From contig CAMUOM010000002.1 of assembly GCA_947090635.1 (NCBI GenBank), positions 49,594 to 113,593 of the forward strand: a DNA stretch of 64,000 nt. Direction: 5' to 3'. The notes below the pieces were generated by a model. The model was not told the DNA's origin. It worked only from the letters and a program-made list of their open reading frames with translations, and searched no databases. Positions within the stretch are counted from its first letter, which is position 1. Each line of letters begins with the position of its first letter. The stretch comes from an uncultured Candidatus Saccharibacteria bacterium. Its GTDB lineage: Bacteria; Patescibacteriota; Saccharimonadia; Saccharimonadales; Saccharimonadaceae. Made by a program: the position numbers and the translations under genes. This document shows, one piece after another, positions 1 through 10,219 of this stretch.

Positions 1-1183
1 CGATGGCTACAATAATTAGACGGGACATCATACTTTTTATGGTGTACATACCAAGAGCACCTGTAGTATTCAAGGAATACACATACAAAGCAACAATGAA
101 TATTATGGCTAATATTATATCAGCAAAGGCGACTAGTTTCTGCCAAACATCGATAATGTGATTATTGTCGGAATTGGATAAAATAGTCCACTTAAGACTG
201 TCGGCTACCATACCGGCAATACCATCAACTGCCTTACTAATGATATTTACTCCAGGGCAAACAATCCAGCCAAAGTCGACTGAGTTATCCTGACAAGTCT
301 CCATATTTTGAACGGCTATAGGTAGATTGCTTACTGGTTTGAATAAACTATTAATATCAGTTTCACCCTTTCTAGCTGCCTCAGATTCTTTCTTACATTG
401 TTCATTTTGAATTTTTTCTTCAGCTATTCTTTTTGCTGTATTTTTGCAATCTATAGTAGAATCACTTGTATTCTTTGTGCAATATTTATTCTTTAAACAC
501 AAATCAATTTCTTTTTTGTTTTTATAATCGTTTAGTCCATCACTATACACTTCTCCGGTTTTTGATCCACATTTTTGTACAGTACCGGCAGCAGAGCAGT
601 CAAGCCATTTTTCCACCGTACCGGTCCATAAATTTTGACATCTAAATGGATTAACGCTACATTCTTCCTCATGACAGTATCCGGCATCAACACAGGCTTT
701 ACCAAGTGGTGACATAACGTAGTGTCGGCGATTATTATGATTGTAATAAGCGTAGGCATTGGTGTTCCACTGCATATTAGCATTGGAACAAGTTATTGAG
801 TTGACACATTTAGTATTCCAGTGCTCTGGGGCATATTCGTCAAAAATTATACGTTGTTTAATTTCTGCTCCTGGAATAGGAATAAACCACCACTTAGAAT
901 TCGTGCTATAGGTATCTTTGTCTGTTATTTCCTGCCATTCAACGTTTGCAAACCAATGAGCATCTATGCAATCCTTTATTTCCTTAGGTAAGACAGAAAA
1001 GTCGTTGTTTGGTATGATATATGAATCTTCATTTTTTGGTAATTTGTCATATATTTGTTTGCATTGCTCCATTGTGACTTTAGGGGCTATTGCGGTTGCG
1101 GTTTTTGGTAACAATATACTACATCCAATAGAAGTAAATATTAGACATAATACTAACACTACCACTCGTTTTACATTAATCAT
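1..1183 (-). CDS. VirB6/TrbL-like polytopic membrane protein, fourth tandem copy (partial, cut by window edge)
   Basis: An open frame runs from an ATG at 1183 leftwards past base 1, so only the first ~394 codons are present. The start overlaps the TGA of the upstream paralog (ATGA arrangement), indicating translational coupling. The protein opens with a signal-like hydrophobic segment, followed by a Cys-containing extracytoplasmic region, then the family signature DFGWIVCPG and the first membrane spans (DIILAIIFIVALYVYSLN). The same order of elements occurs in the three upstream genes. The similarity to VirB6/TrbL inner-membrane channel proteins of type IV secretion systems is inferred from the polytopic core and from the adjacent VirB2-like cluster. 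Confidence 0.8.
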   Translation of the reverse strand, partial: MINVKRVVVLVLCLIFTSIGCSILLPKTATAIAPKVTMEQCKQIYDKLPKNEDSYIIPNNDFSVLPKEIKDCIDAHWFANVEWQEITDKDTYSTNSKWWFIPIPGAEIKQRIIFDEYAPEHWNTKCVNSITCSNANMQWNTNAYAYYNHNNRRHYVMSPLGKACVDAGYCHEEECSVNPFRCQNLWTGTVEKWLDCSAAGTVQKCGSKTGEVYSDGLNDYKNKKEIDLCLKNKYCTKNTSDSTIDCKNTAKRIAEEKIQNEQCKKESEAARKGETDINSLFKPVSNLPIAVQNMETCQDNSVDFGWIVCPGVNIISKAVDGIAGMVADSLKWTILSNSDNNHIIDVWQKLVAFADIILAIIFIVALYVYSLNTTGALGMYTIKSMMSRLIIVAI

Positions 1184-4068
1184 TTCCATGACCTCCATTT
1201 ATCATCATCTACCCCCTTATTCCAGCCAGCAAGCGACCGCTTGATATTTTCGGTGTGCTTAAGTGTAATAGGAGGAAGTGATTTGACGTTTGAATAATCA
1301 GCGACTAAGCTATTAATCTTTATAATATTCTTAATACTGGTTACATCACGATTCTGTTTAGATTGCTCAATTAATGATACGCGTTGCTCTTGGTGTAGAT
1401 TAACGTAGGTATCAACACCCATTGTATCAATAAATGACTTGCGTGCTTTATTTCGTGCTTCGACAACTTTATCAATACTGGTGAGATTTTCTTTACTGAA
1501 GTCACCGGTTTGTTCGATAAAGTCCTTCTGAGTTTTCTTATTAGCAAACAATGGCGTTTTATTATTCTTACTGTAATCAGTAATAAATTCATCACGCACT
1601 AATTTATCGCCATTTTTTTGAACGTTATAAAGCGCAGTGTTAAGCTCGGAATTATTTAGAATGTTGTGCGCATTGGCGTAGCGAATGACCGATTGATAGG
1701 TTGTAGAATCAAGTTGCTTGCCGCTGAGGTCTTTACCGGTCATTGCCATATATTTAACCATTACACTACCAGCCAAGGTTGGTTTGCCTGTGCTGGTTGA
1801 AGTAGTAATAGCTAGTGTTCCAACTGTATTGGCAACTTGGGCAACTTGGTTATCGGCAATCTCATTATCAGTAGTAGCAGCCTGTGCGTCGATATCAGGC
1901 ATTGTTGCTGTTACATCGTCATCACGTTTTTCTTTGAGCTTCTTATCATAGGCTTTGTTAATTGACTTAGTTGTATCTTTCATTAAATTGTCGCGTTTGA
2001 CTTGTTCGCGTTGGTCAGCAGCTGCTGCGCGCGTACCATTGAGGTGGCTAATAATAACACTCATACCACCAGCTATTAATCCAGCTCCCGTATTACCGGC
2101 CGCTTTAGCTGCACTTGATCTCCTAGCTAAATTGTTTTGTAGAGCAATGCTTTTACGGCGCGCAAAGTTTTTGGCGCGTTGTCGTCTGGCGGCGTCGTTT
2201 TTGCTTGCTCTATCGGTTAGGCCATGCTTTTTTGCACTACCTTGTAATCCAGATGTCATTCTACCCATAATACTACCACTTAGTTTAAATATTGGAATGA
2301 TTGCTAATAGCGGTGCAACTGAGGCGAGTGCGGTTTTAATTAAATCGTTTTGTCCAAGGTCCTGTAGAAGAGCCAACATTAAACGAGATGATACCCATAC
2401 TGCCATAAACATTGGGTAAACAATTAGTAGGCGGACATAGGCATCCCACCAATGTTTAAACCATTTTTCCGTATTTGGTAGAAGATAACAAGCAAATGCA
2501 ATTGGTGATATGATAACTAGTACAACTAAGGCGATTTGGCGAAGTGAGATTAGGGCCAAGATAATTAATAGTGCAAGTGACGCAGCCTGTAAACTCATTA
2601 ATGCGATAGCAATTAATGCTGCACCAGCAATAACACCAGAGATCTCGTCCAGTAGATTGCCCTTACTGTATAATCCGGTAGTGTCGCCGATAATCTTATT
2701 AATCAAGTCATAAATGCCAGTTCCAGCCAGATTAGATAAGTCGGCTAGGGCGGCGCAGATATAGAACGATAAGTTGACGGCAATTGTAACGATAATTAAA
2801 CGAGACAATAATTTTTTAGCTGTATATGCTTTGAGCGCGTCGTTAGTATTAATAGCGTAGCTATATAACATTACTAAGAATAATACTGCAATTACTATAT
2901 TGGCCACGGCAACCATCTTTTGCCATGAATTTATTAGTACGTCTTGTGCAGTACCAGATACCTTACTAGATGTTGAAGTATTGGCCAAAATAGTCCATTT
3001 TAAACCACCAGTAATAAGACCAATGAGGCTATCGAGCGTACCAGTTAATACAGTTAGACCAGGACACCAAAAGAAGCCAAATAAACCAGCATTATCATAA
3101 CATTTTTTCTGGTCAGAATCATCTGGATTATTGGAATCATCGAAATTATTGGCATTAAAATCAAAATTATTAGGTAGTTTCCACCTTGGTTTAAAGTACT
3201 TATCTTTTTGTAAGCAATTGTTGATATCTGACAGCGCTAGCTGCTTACGCGGATATTTTTTCTGCATATTATCGACACATTTATCTACAGCGTTGTCCAC
3301 ATCTTTATTGCATTCATCTGAGATGTATTGTCCCATCGAATAATATTTTTGACATAAAGATAATTTTAATATATCTTTGGCTGCTTTTGATACGGCGCTA
3401 TTATCTACACCGCCATTTTGTTTTGGTGGATTTTTAGACTTATTAGCTGAATTGCAATTAATATCCATATTCATAAATGACGCAGATACGCTACACATTT
3501 TTTTATGAGTACAGACAGTAAATAAGTGGACACTATTTAGAACATTTTCATCATTAAAATTAGCATTCGAATCTTTATATTTTTTAATGGTAGAGTCTAG
3601 ATTTTTACAATCTTGTTCAGTAACATTACTGAATGCATTTTTACATAACTTAGTGTCCGCTATGCTATCAATAAACGTTCCAGTAAGCCGCAGTAAGGCA
3701 GGACCAGCGTTAACAGGAATTCCTGCTAGCCAATCAAGATACACCCCCCACTGAATAAAATCAAGTGAAATTGGTACATTATAATGTGCGCTTGCTTCGC
3801 TTACACAATAACCTAGCGAGATACATTTATTATAAAGAGTACTTTTGTTTTTATCGAGAGGATTACTAGCGGATTGTACTTTAGCCCACGCTTCAGCTTT
3901 GCGACATTGTTTAGACATGGCGATTACGTCAGGACTAAACATAGTATCTGGTGTGTACTGGACATCCTTGGCGTGTACTAAGCTAATATTAAAAACACTA
4001 AAAATAATAGATAGTGTTATTAGTAAAACATAATTGAAGAAATGTTTTTTATATATTTTTTTCACCAT
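1180..4068 (-). CDS. VirB6/TrbL-like polytopic membrane protein (third tandem copy)
   Basis: This 962-residue protein has an N-terminal signal-type segment (about residues 10-33) and a Cys-rich extracytoplasmic region to about residue 340. A hydrophobic core of six or more membrane segments follows, including NIVIAVLFLVMLYSYAIN and a conserved stretch with LLPNTEKWFKHWWDAYVRLL. The long C-terminal tail is charged and presumably cytoplasmic. The core aligns by eye with the two upstream genes and the partial downstream gene. The family resembles VirB6/TrbL channel proteins. The start lies just after the stop of the upstream gene and the end overlaps the next start, so the array is one operon. 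The substrate is unknown. Confidence 0.82.
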   Translation of the reverse strand: MVKKIYKKHFFNYVLLITLSIIFSVFNISLVHAKDVQYTPDTMFSPDVIAMSKQCRKAEAWAKVQSASNPLDKNKSTLYNKCISLGYCVSEASAHYNVPISLDFIQWGVYLDWLAGIPVNAGPALLRLTGTFIDSIADTKLCKNAFSNVTEQDCKNLDSTIKKYKDSNANFNDENVLNSVHLFTVCTHKKMCSVSASFMNMDINCNSANKSKNPPKQNGGVDNSAVSKAAKDILKLSLCQKYYSMGQYISDECNKDVDNAVDKCVDNMQKKYPRKQLALSDINNCLQKDKYFKPRWKLPNNFDFNANNFDDSNNPDDSDQKKCYDNAGLFGFFWCPGLTVLTGTLDSLIGLITGGLKWTILANTSTSSKVSGTAQDVLINSWQKMVAVANIVIAVLFLVMLYSYAINTNDALKAYTAKKLLSRLIIVTIAVNLSFYICAALADLSNLAGTGIYDLINKIIGDTTGLYSKGNLLDEISGVIAGAALIAIALMSLQAASLALLIILALISLRQIALVVLVIISPIAFACYLLPNTEKWFKHWWDAYVRLLIVYPMFMAVWVSSRLMLALLQDLGQNDLIKTALASVAPLLAIIPIFKLSGSIMGRMTSGLQGSAKKHGLTDRASKNDAARRQRAKNFARRKSIALQNNLARRSSAAKAAGNTGAGLIAGGMSVIISHLNGTRAAAADQREQVKRDNLMKDTTKSINKAYDKKLKEKRDDDVTATMPDIDAQAATTDNEIADNQVAQVANTVGTLAITTSTSTGKPTLAGSVMVKYMAMTGKDLSGKQLDSTTYQSVIRYANAHNILNNSELNTALYNVQKNGDKLVRDEFITDYSKNNKTPLFANKKTQKDFIEQTGDFSKENLTSIDKVVEARNKARKSFIDTMGVDTYVNLHQEQRVSLIEQSKQNRDVTSIKNIIKINSLVADYSNVKSLPPITLKHTENIKRSLAGWNKGVDDDKWRSWK

Positions 4069-4070
4069 AA

Positions 4071-6617
4071 CTAATATTTTCCGCCATCTGACACATCATA
4101 TTTATTGCCGGCGCGAGCGGCATTAATACTATTAATCTGGTGATTAAATTGGTTTACATCGGTTGGATCTGAATTGAGTATTGTCTGGTTTTGTAGAGCC
4201 TTTTTGTTAATTGTGTCGAGATTATTAACTAGCGCAACATTGCCGCGTGATAAAGCTCGGTCAGTAATCCTTGTTCTATCACCTACTGACATGTCATTCC
4301 ACCTCTGTACGGCAGCGTTACTATTCTTAGTGGAGTTCTGAAGTGATTTATCAATTGCACCTTGAACATCGGCTTTGTTATCAATATTCTTCCATTCGTT
4401 TTCCTGGTTAACAAAATTATCTTTAGCCTGTTGATCCATTAACCACGACTTACCATACTGTGATTCTGCGGCGGTGTTGCGTACAAATTTGCTACCACTC
4501 TTTTGCGCGGCTAGCATAACATCTTCAGCGTCATCAGCGTTAAATACTCCGCGATTCTGTGCTGTTTCAATAGCTGCGGCTTGTTGAAATTCATCGAGCT
4601 GATTACCCTTGGCGTCCGTGCCAGTTTTAGCCATATTGACCACCTCTGTATCGGAAGTGTCTTTTAAATCATCCTTGGCTTTATTGAACTTCTTTTGTGT
4701 ATATGCTTCATTGATGTTATCAACTGCACCATTGAAGGCATCATCAGTGGACTCTTGACTACGCTGATTAGCAGCCGCTGCTTTAGTGCCGTTGAGGTGT
4801 CCAATCGCCCCGCCTGCAAGCCGAGCAAATTTATTATTGCTACCACTTAATTTGTTTTGTACTTTAATACTCGCACGCTTTAAATCGTTAGCACGGCGTT
4901 TACGACGCGCTGCATCGCGCTCTTTAGCGAATTTGGTAGCACCAGTTTTATCTGCGGCCATTTGGCCTAAACCAGCTACCCTGCCGGCGAGACCCCCACT
5001 CATTTTAAAAATTGGTATCAATAGGACTGGCGGCGCTACGGTAGCTAGTACGGCAATTACACCCTTAGCTAAATCATTAACTCCAGGCATGTCTGCTTCT
5101 GAGACAATATAGCCAACTAAACGACATCCTGCCCAAGCTGCGGTAAAGAATGGGAAGACGATTAGAAGACGCACATAAGCATCCCACCATTTTTTAAACC
5201 ACTTTTCGGTATTTGGTAATAAATAGCAAGCAAAGGCGATTGGTGACATAATAACTAGCACAATTAGAGCAACTTGACGCAACGCCAAGGCTGCCAGCAT
5301 GATTAAGATGGCTACTACGATAATATTTGCATTCAGATATGAAGTCATTAGAGTGCCGATGCCGGCCGCGATGGCTTTGGCGCTATTCAATGCCGCTGAA
5401 TACCAGCCAGTACTGCGACTGGCAAGCTGTGAATCAATCAATTCATAAACGCCACGCCCTGCCATATTAGAAATGTCAGCAATTGCGGCACAAATATAGA
5501 ACGATAGATTCATGGCGATTGCTACAATTAACAATCGTGAGAGTAATTTTTTGGCGTCATAGGCTCTTAATGAATTAGAAGAATTAAGCGCATAGCTATA
5601 GAGCATAACCAAAAATGCAATAGCTAAGATGATATTGCCGATAGAAAGCATATTTTGCCATACTTCCAGAATGACATTTTGTGGCTGGTCTTTCAGCCCC
5701 TTAACTGAGTTAGTATTGGCTAAGATACTCCAATTTAAGGCATTTGCAATCATGGCTGCGATACCGTCGGCGGCACGAGACATGGCATCAGTACCTGGAC
5801 AGACAATCCAGCCGAAAGTTAATGCACCCTTACGACATTTTTGGTCGTCTTGAGCTTGGGAATTTACACCCCCCGATGAGCTGCCACCTGATCCGCCGCC
5901 GGATGCACCACCGCCACTGCCAGAACCGCCGGATGCACCACCACCAGAACTAGAACCACCCGAACCGCCACCAGAAGTACTACCGCCACCAGATGCACCG
6001 CCGCCAGAAGTGCTACCGCCGCCAGAACCGCCACCGGACTTAAAGCCGTTCTTATCGCATTTAAGCTTACCGTTTTCCACTATACATAGGTTTCTTTTGA
6101 CACATTCATATGCATGACCACGTACATTAGGGTTATATGGTTGACCGGTAAGTTTGGCACATCCATCAGCCATCTTTTTCGTAATATCATCCTGCTTCTT
6201 TTGGTCAACATATTTTTGGTGTAATTCTTGTGCTTTACCGCATTCATAATGGTCACCTGAACCATTTTCTTTACAAAAGCCAGCGTCAATACAACCTGCA
6301 ACCCATAGGCTATCGTCATCAGTTACAGTTTTACCGTAAAAATGGGTATCTGTTTTATGAAACAGCATACATTGCTCAGGTGTAACAAGAATGGAAACTT
6401 TTTTACCATACTTGTTAGTTTCTGTTTTTTGCACAGAGTATGGGTTTACATCTACGCCACCACCGCCGTCACCACCATCGCCGACAAAGTGTACGACAGC
6501 ATTGGTAGGGCTACTGAATAGACCGCTGATGATAAGAGAAATAGCCAAGACAAAAGTTAATGTAAAAATGTATTTGTATATATTAGATAACCGTATATTT
6601 TTATAATTATTCAACAT
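4071..6617 (-). CDS. VirB6/TrbL-like membrane protein with Gly/Ser linker (second tandem copy)
   Basis: From the ATG at 6617 the protein is 848 residues. A GTG at 6656, overlapping the upstream stop, is an alternative start, but the 6617 start gives a cleaner signal peptide. After the signal come a Gly-rich patch, a Cys-containing region, the module DDITKKMADGCAKLTG...CVKRNLCI, and about 75 residues of Gly/Ser linker (GGGSGGGSTSGGG type). The CPGTDAMSRAADGIAAMIAN segment and the polytopic core (ILAIAFLVMLYSYALN; LLPNTEKWFKKWWDAYVRLL) follow. The C-terminal tail is hydrophilic. The module plus linker is nearly identical to the pilin-like gene at 10216. The linker suggests a flexible tether holding the Cys module away from the membrane. 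Confidence 0.8.
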   Translation of the reverse strand: MLNNYKNIRLSNIYKYIFTLTFVLAISLIISGLFSSPTNAVVHFVGDGGDGGGGVDVNPYSVQKTETNKYGKKVSILVTPEQCMLFHKTDTHFYGKTVTDDDSLWVAGCIDAGFCKENGSGDHYECGKAQELHQKYVDQKKQDDITKKMADGCAKLTGQPYNPNVRGHAYECVKRNLCIVENGKLKCDKNGFKSGGGSGGGSTSGGGASGGGSTSGGGSGGSSSGGGASGGSGSGGGASGGGSGGSSSGGVNSQAQDDQKCRKGALTFGWIVCPGTDAMSRAADGIAAMIANALNWSILANTNSVKGLKDQPQNVILEVWQNMLSIGNIILAIAFLVMLYSYALNSSNSLRAYDAKKLLSRLLIVAIAMNLSFYICAAIADISNMAGRGVYELIDSQLASRSTGWYSAALNSAKAIAAGIGTLMTSYLNANIIVVAILIMLAALALRQVALIVLVIMSPIAFACYLLPNTEKWFKKWWDAYVRLLIVFPFFTAAWAGCRLVGYIVSEADMPGVNDLAKGVIAVLATVAPPVLLIPIFKMSGGLAGRVAGLGQMAADKTGATKFAKERDAARRKRRANDLKRASIKVQNKLSGSNNKFARLAGGAIGHLNGTKAAAANQRSQESTDDAFNGAVDNINEAYTQKKFNKAKDDLKDTSDTEVVNMAKTGTDAKGNQLDEFQQAAAIETAQNRGVFNADDAEDVMLAAQKSGSKFVRNTAAESQYGKSWLMDQQAKDNFVNQENEWKNIDNKADVQGAIDKSLQNSTKNSNAAVQRWNDMSVGDRTRITDRALSRGNVALVNNLDTINKKALQNQTILNSDPTDVNQFNHQINSINAARAGNKYDVSDGGKY

Positions 6618-6649
6618 ATTATACCTACCCACCAATCTTATTATCCATT

Positions 6650-9600
6650 TTACCACGTTTTAAACTTAGTATCCCACTTCCCCTTGCGCCAAGCGTTGAT
6701 AGAGTCTTCGATATTCTTGGCATGCAACAATGTCATTGTAGAAGAATAATGCGGTGTCTGGATAGCTGTTTTACCAACTACACTACTAAACGACTTCTTA
6801 TTGCCAGTACCGGTCCCCTTGGTGTTGTTGGCGTTGGCAGTGTTACTAGTACTATTGCCGAATGATGTATTATTAGTATTTGTCGTATTGCCAAATGATG
6901 TATTACCAGTGCCCGTCGTCGTATTACCAAATGACGTATTACTGGTGCTAGTCGTATTGCCAAATGAGGTTCTGCCAAATGTTTTCCTGCCCGTTGTACT
7001 CGTATCGGTTGCAGCCTTTCTAGCTTTTTCGGCTAAAATTCTTGGTTGGGTAATCATTGAGTACACCTGATAATTAGCGATAAACTTATGGTTGACGTTT
7101 TTAATGTTATTAACACTAGCTATGTCGCCATCTTGAACGGAATTAGCGAGTAGCTCAGTCTTAACTGGAATGTCAATTTCGTCATAAGTGGCAACGTCAA
7201 GTTTCTTTGTGAAGGTCTGACGGGACTCGCGAATGGCATTTTCGACATCTGTAACGGATCGAATTTTATCTTTGGAGAAGGTGCCGGTTTGCTCAATAAA
7301 CGCCTTTTTGGTGTCTTTGTCCATGAAAATGTGAGTTTTGTTATCGGCAACGTAGTTTGCGTAGCTAGTATAGTTTTCACTATCGTCATATTTGGTGTAA
7401 CTATCGATGAAGTGCTTTCGTACCAAAGTATCACCCTTGGTCTGAACGTTATAGATGGTCTCCATAAGTTCCTTATGATTAAGAATGTTGTTAGTTTGAG
7501 CATAATCTAGCACTGACTGATATTCGGTTTGGCTGAGGTTCTTGCCATATTGATCGGTGCCAGTCATTGCCTTATATTTAATTAACATTAAACCGTTGAT
7601 ATGATAGACTCTCTGTCCCTTATCATTAATAGTGAATGGTAAGTTTGGTAAACCTAAGACACTAGCAATGTGCGCGGCTTGAGCGTCGTCGATATCAAGC
7701 GAAATATCACTAGCTGTAGCCTCTGCATTGGTGTTTTCATTTTCCTTTTTAACCTTTTTCTTACGACGGTCATTAGCGCGGTTGTCCTCGGCATCTTGTT
7801 TAGCCTTGTTGATATCTTTTACAGCCTTATTGGCTAAGTCGTCGGTTTCATCTTGGCTACGTTTATTAATGGCGGCAAAGTGGGTGCCATTTAGGCTACC
7901 AATTACAGTTCCCATTCCTCTACCGATAATATTACCACTACCTAATTTGTGCTGTAAGTTAATACTTTTAGTCTGAACAATATTTTTAGCAAGAGTACGA
8001 CGATTTTGGTCGTGGTTCTTGGCGTAGTCTGTTAGACCATGTTCACTCGCGGAGCGCTTTAGCCCACTAGCCATTTTACCCATTAGTCCACTTGACATCT
8101 TAAAGATTGGTAGAATAGCAGCCAGTGGTGCAACGGCACAAAGTGGTTCAATTACAAAACCCCAGCCGCCAGATATTGGTTCCATGACGTAAGCCACCAA
8201 GTGAGCTCCTGCCCAAGCGGCAGTAAAGAAAGGATAGATAATAAGTAATTGAACATAGGTGTTAAACCATTTTTGATACCAGCGTTCAGTGTTTGGTAAG
8301 AGATGACAAGCGATAGCAATTGGCGAGATAATTACCAGTGTAACCAGTGCGACTTGGCGCAATGTAATCATAATTAAAATCATTAACGCTATCATAATAA
8401 AAATACCAAAGTTTAAAACAGCCACAATAATTAACACCACAATGCCGACTATGGTGCCTAAGCCAATTGCTATGCCATCGGCACTAAATGGTCCAGCGCC
8501 AGGGTTTTTGATCTGCTTCATGATGAGATCAAATATTCCCGAACCCATAAGGTTAGAGATATCAGCCAGCGCAGCACAAGCGTAGAATGATAGATTCATA
8601 GCAATGGCGACTACGATGAGACGCGATAACATAGACTTAGCGTTGTAGGCTTTAATAGTATTTTGGGAATTGAGCGCATAATTATAGAGCATTACCATAA
8701 AGGCTATTGCCAGTATAATATTGGCAATGTTTAAAATGTTCTGCCATACAGCTTGGATTACAGCAGAAGGAGATGAGCTACCATCAGTTTGTGCTAGGAT
8801 AGTCCACTTAATATTATCAGAAATTAATCCAGTGATTGAATCTACCATGGAGGCTAGTAAATTTAGTCCTGGGCAGACCATAAAGGCAAAAATGCCGGCA
8901 TGCTGTTTGCAAGATTTATCTAGTGGGTCTTCTTTAGTATTTGTATCTGGGTCGAAATCAACGTCAATCTTTATTGGTGTTCTGGCATTTCCAGAAGCAT
9001 CTCCAGTGGTAGGGTTTCTTAACGGTTGATTCTTTTTAAGCATGTCAACCGCCTTTGAGCAATCTATTTTATCGCCATCTTTAACGGGCGGCTTACAAAC
9101 ACCTGCTCGTATACAAGCTAGAGAAACATTAGTTAATATATCTTTAACTTGATTGGATTTGTCGCGTGCCTCATTATCCCATTGTTTATCCCAATACGCT
9201 ATTCGCATATCATCAGCATTATTTTTTGTCTGCTCTAATGAAGCACATATTTCGGTAGTTATTTTAGTAGTAAAACGTTGCGCGCGAATGCAATCCATAC
9301 GTATAACGTATATTTTTGAGTTAATCCACCAAAGGTCGTGAAAGTTTATCTGTTGGATGATATTTGTTGAGAAATAGTCCCCCGGATTTTTGAAGACTTT
9401 TTGCCAAGAGGGATTAAGATTAAACATATCTGTGTCGTCGCGGTGAATTAGACGACAGTAATCTTCCTTAATGCACGATTGCTCTTTGGCGGATAATTTA
9501 GAAGCGCAAATTGATTTAAACTGGTCTTCCTTATCGGCGCCGCCAATACCAAGGTATTTCCAAAGGAATTGCACTTGTTCTTCCAGAGTTTTTTTATCTA

Positions 9601-9784
9601 AGATTAGCGACCAACAATGAACTCTTTTAGCGTTTCTTGGATCGGGATTAGTCCAATCGAGATCATCTAGATAGCACTGCTCTGGTTCAATCGCCTTCAC
9701 TGTGTTACCACTAAAAAGTGCTAAAAGTAGCGGCAGTAGCACTAATGCCGACAGACTAAGTAGATGTCCTCTTTTAACCACCAT
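6650..9784 (-). CDS. VirB6/TrbL-like membrane protein with FG-type repeat tail (first tandem copy)
   Basis: This is the largest copy, 1044 residues, and the first gene of the leftward operon. It has an N-terminal signal segment (LSLSALVLLPLLLALFSG), a Cys-rich ectodomain to about residue 300, and a polytopic core (ILAIAFMVMLYNYALN; LLPNTERWYQKWFNTYVQLL). A long tail follows. Near the C terminus, coded at about 6800-6975, are four to five imperfect tandem repeats of the type TSFGNTT in Asn/Thr/Ser-rich low-complexity sequence. The start at 9784 faces the divergent pilin-like gene at 9848, so the 63-bp gap between them must hold both promoters. The assignment to a VirB6/TrbL-like role is by topology and neighbours. 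Confidence 0.82.
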   Translation of the reverse strand: MVVKRGHLLSLSALVLLPLLLALFSGNTVKAIEPEQCYLDDLDWTNPDPRNAKRVHCWSLILDKKTLEEQVQFLWKYLGIGGADKEDQFKSICASKLSAKEQSCIKEDYCRLIHRDDTDMFNLNPSWQKVFKNPGDYFSTNIIQQINFHDLWWINSKIYVIRMDCIRAQRFTTKITTEICASLEQTKNNADDMRIAYWDKQWDNEARDKSNQVKDILTNVSLACIRAGVCKPPVKDGDKIDCSKAVDMLKKNQPLRNPTTGDASGNARTPIKIDVDFDPDTNTKEDPLDKSCKQHAGIFAFMVCPGLNLLASMVDSITGLISDNIKWTILAQTDGSSSPSAVIQAVWQNILNIANIILAIAFMVMLYNYALNSQNTIKAYNAKSMLSRLIVVAIAMNLSFYACAALADISNLMGSGIFDLIMKQIKNPGAGPFSADGIAIGLGTIVGIVVLIIVAVLNFGIFIMIALMILIMITLRQVALVTLVIISPIAIACHLLPNTERWYQKWFNTYVQLLIIYPFFTAAWAGAHLVAYVMEPISGGWGFVIEPLCAVAPLAAILPIFKMSSGLMGKMASGLKRSASEHGLTDYAKNHDQNRRTLAKNIVQTKSINLQHKLGSGNIIGRGMGTVIGSLNGTHFAAINKRSQDETDDLANKAVKDINKAKQDAEDNRANDRRKKKVKKENENTNAEATASDISLDIDDAQAAHIASVLGLPNLPFTINDKGQRVYHINGLMLIKYKAMTGTDQYGKNLSQTEYQSVLDYAQTNNILNHKELMETIYNVQTKGDTLVRKHFIDSYTKYDDSENYTSYANYVADNKTHIFMDKDTKKAFIEQTGTFSKDKIRSVTDVENAIRESRQTFTKKLDVATYDEIDIPVKTELLANSVQDGDIASVNNIKNVNHKFIANYQVYSMITQPRILAEKARKAATDTSTTGRKTFGRTSFGNTTSTSNTSFGNTTTGTGNTSFGNTTNTNNTSFGNSTSNTANANNTKGTGTGNKKSFSSVVGKTAIQTPHYSSTMTLLHAKNIEDSINAWRKGKWDTKFKTW

Positions 9785-9847
9785 AATAAGCTTATGTAAT
9801 TATATTAAATTATTGTAGAATTTTTTGCAATATGATATATATAAGAT

Positions 9848-10219
9848 ATGCTTAAGCGAAAAAATATTGCCATCAGTGTTATTGCCCTGCTATGTAACAT
9901 ACTGCTTGCTGGTGTGGCGAATGCTGATAGTAAAACTAAGTGTGGTGATACAGACACTTATTTTGATTGGAATTGTAACGGTGATATTCCAATGATGGGT
10001 GCAGTGGCTAATATCTTTAAGTGGTTGGCGGCTGGTATGACAGTGGTTGTTTTGATAGCTATTGTCTATGGAGCGATTATTTACGCTACGGCTGGTACTG
10101 ATAAGCAAAAAGTTGAAACTGGCAAAAAGATTATTCGTAATGCAATTGGCGCTTTGATTGCTTATTTCTTTATGTATGCGTTATTGAATTTTGTGGTGCC
10201 AGGAGGGATGTTTAAATGA
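9848..10219 (+). CDS. VirB2/TrbC-like pilin-type small membrane protein 1
   Basis: A 123-residue protein with a signal peptide ending near VANADSK and two Cys in the short mature N terminus. Two hydrophobic helices (MTVVVLIAIVYGAIIYATAG and the C-terminal AIGALIAYFFMYALLNFVV) are separated by a short basic loop (DKQKVETGKKIIRN). This helix-loop-helix plan is that of VirB2/TrbC pilins. It is the first of seven consecutive genes with the same core, all transcribed away from the VirB6-like operon. An AT-rich -10-like sequence lies just before the ATG. Its stop overlaps the next start (ATGA). Confidence 0.8.
   Translation: MLKRKNIAISVIALLCNILLAGVANADSKTKCGDTDTYFDWNCNGDIPMMGAVANIFKWLAAGMTVVVLIAIVYGAIIYATAGTDKQKVETGKKIIRNAIGALIAYFFMYALLNFVVPGGMFK

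Noticed and set aside
532..783. 83-codon minus-strand frame near the left edge
   Set aside because: It is a shadow of the fourth VirB6-like gene, which is open in another frame over the whole of 1-1183 and has the family motifs.
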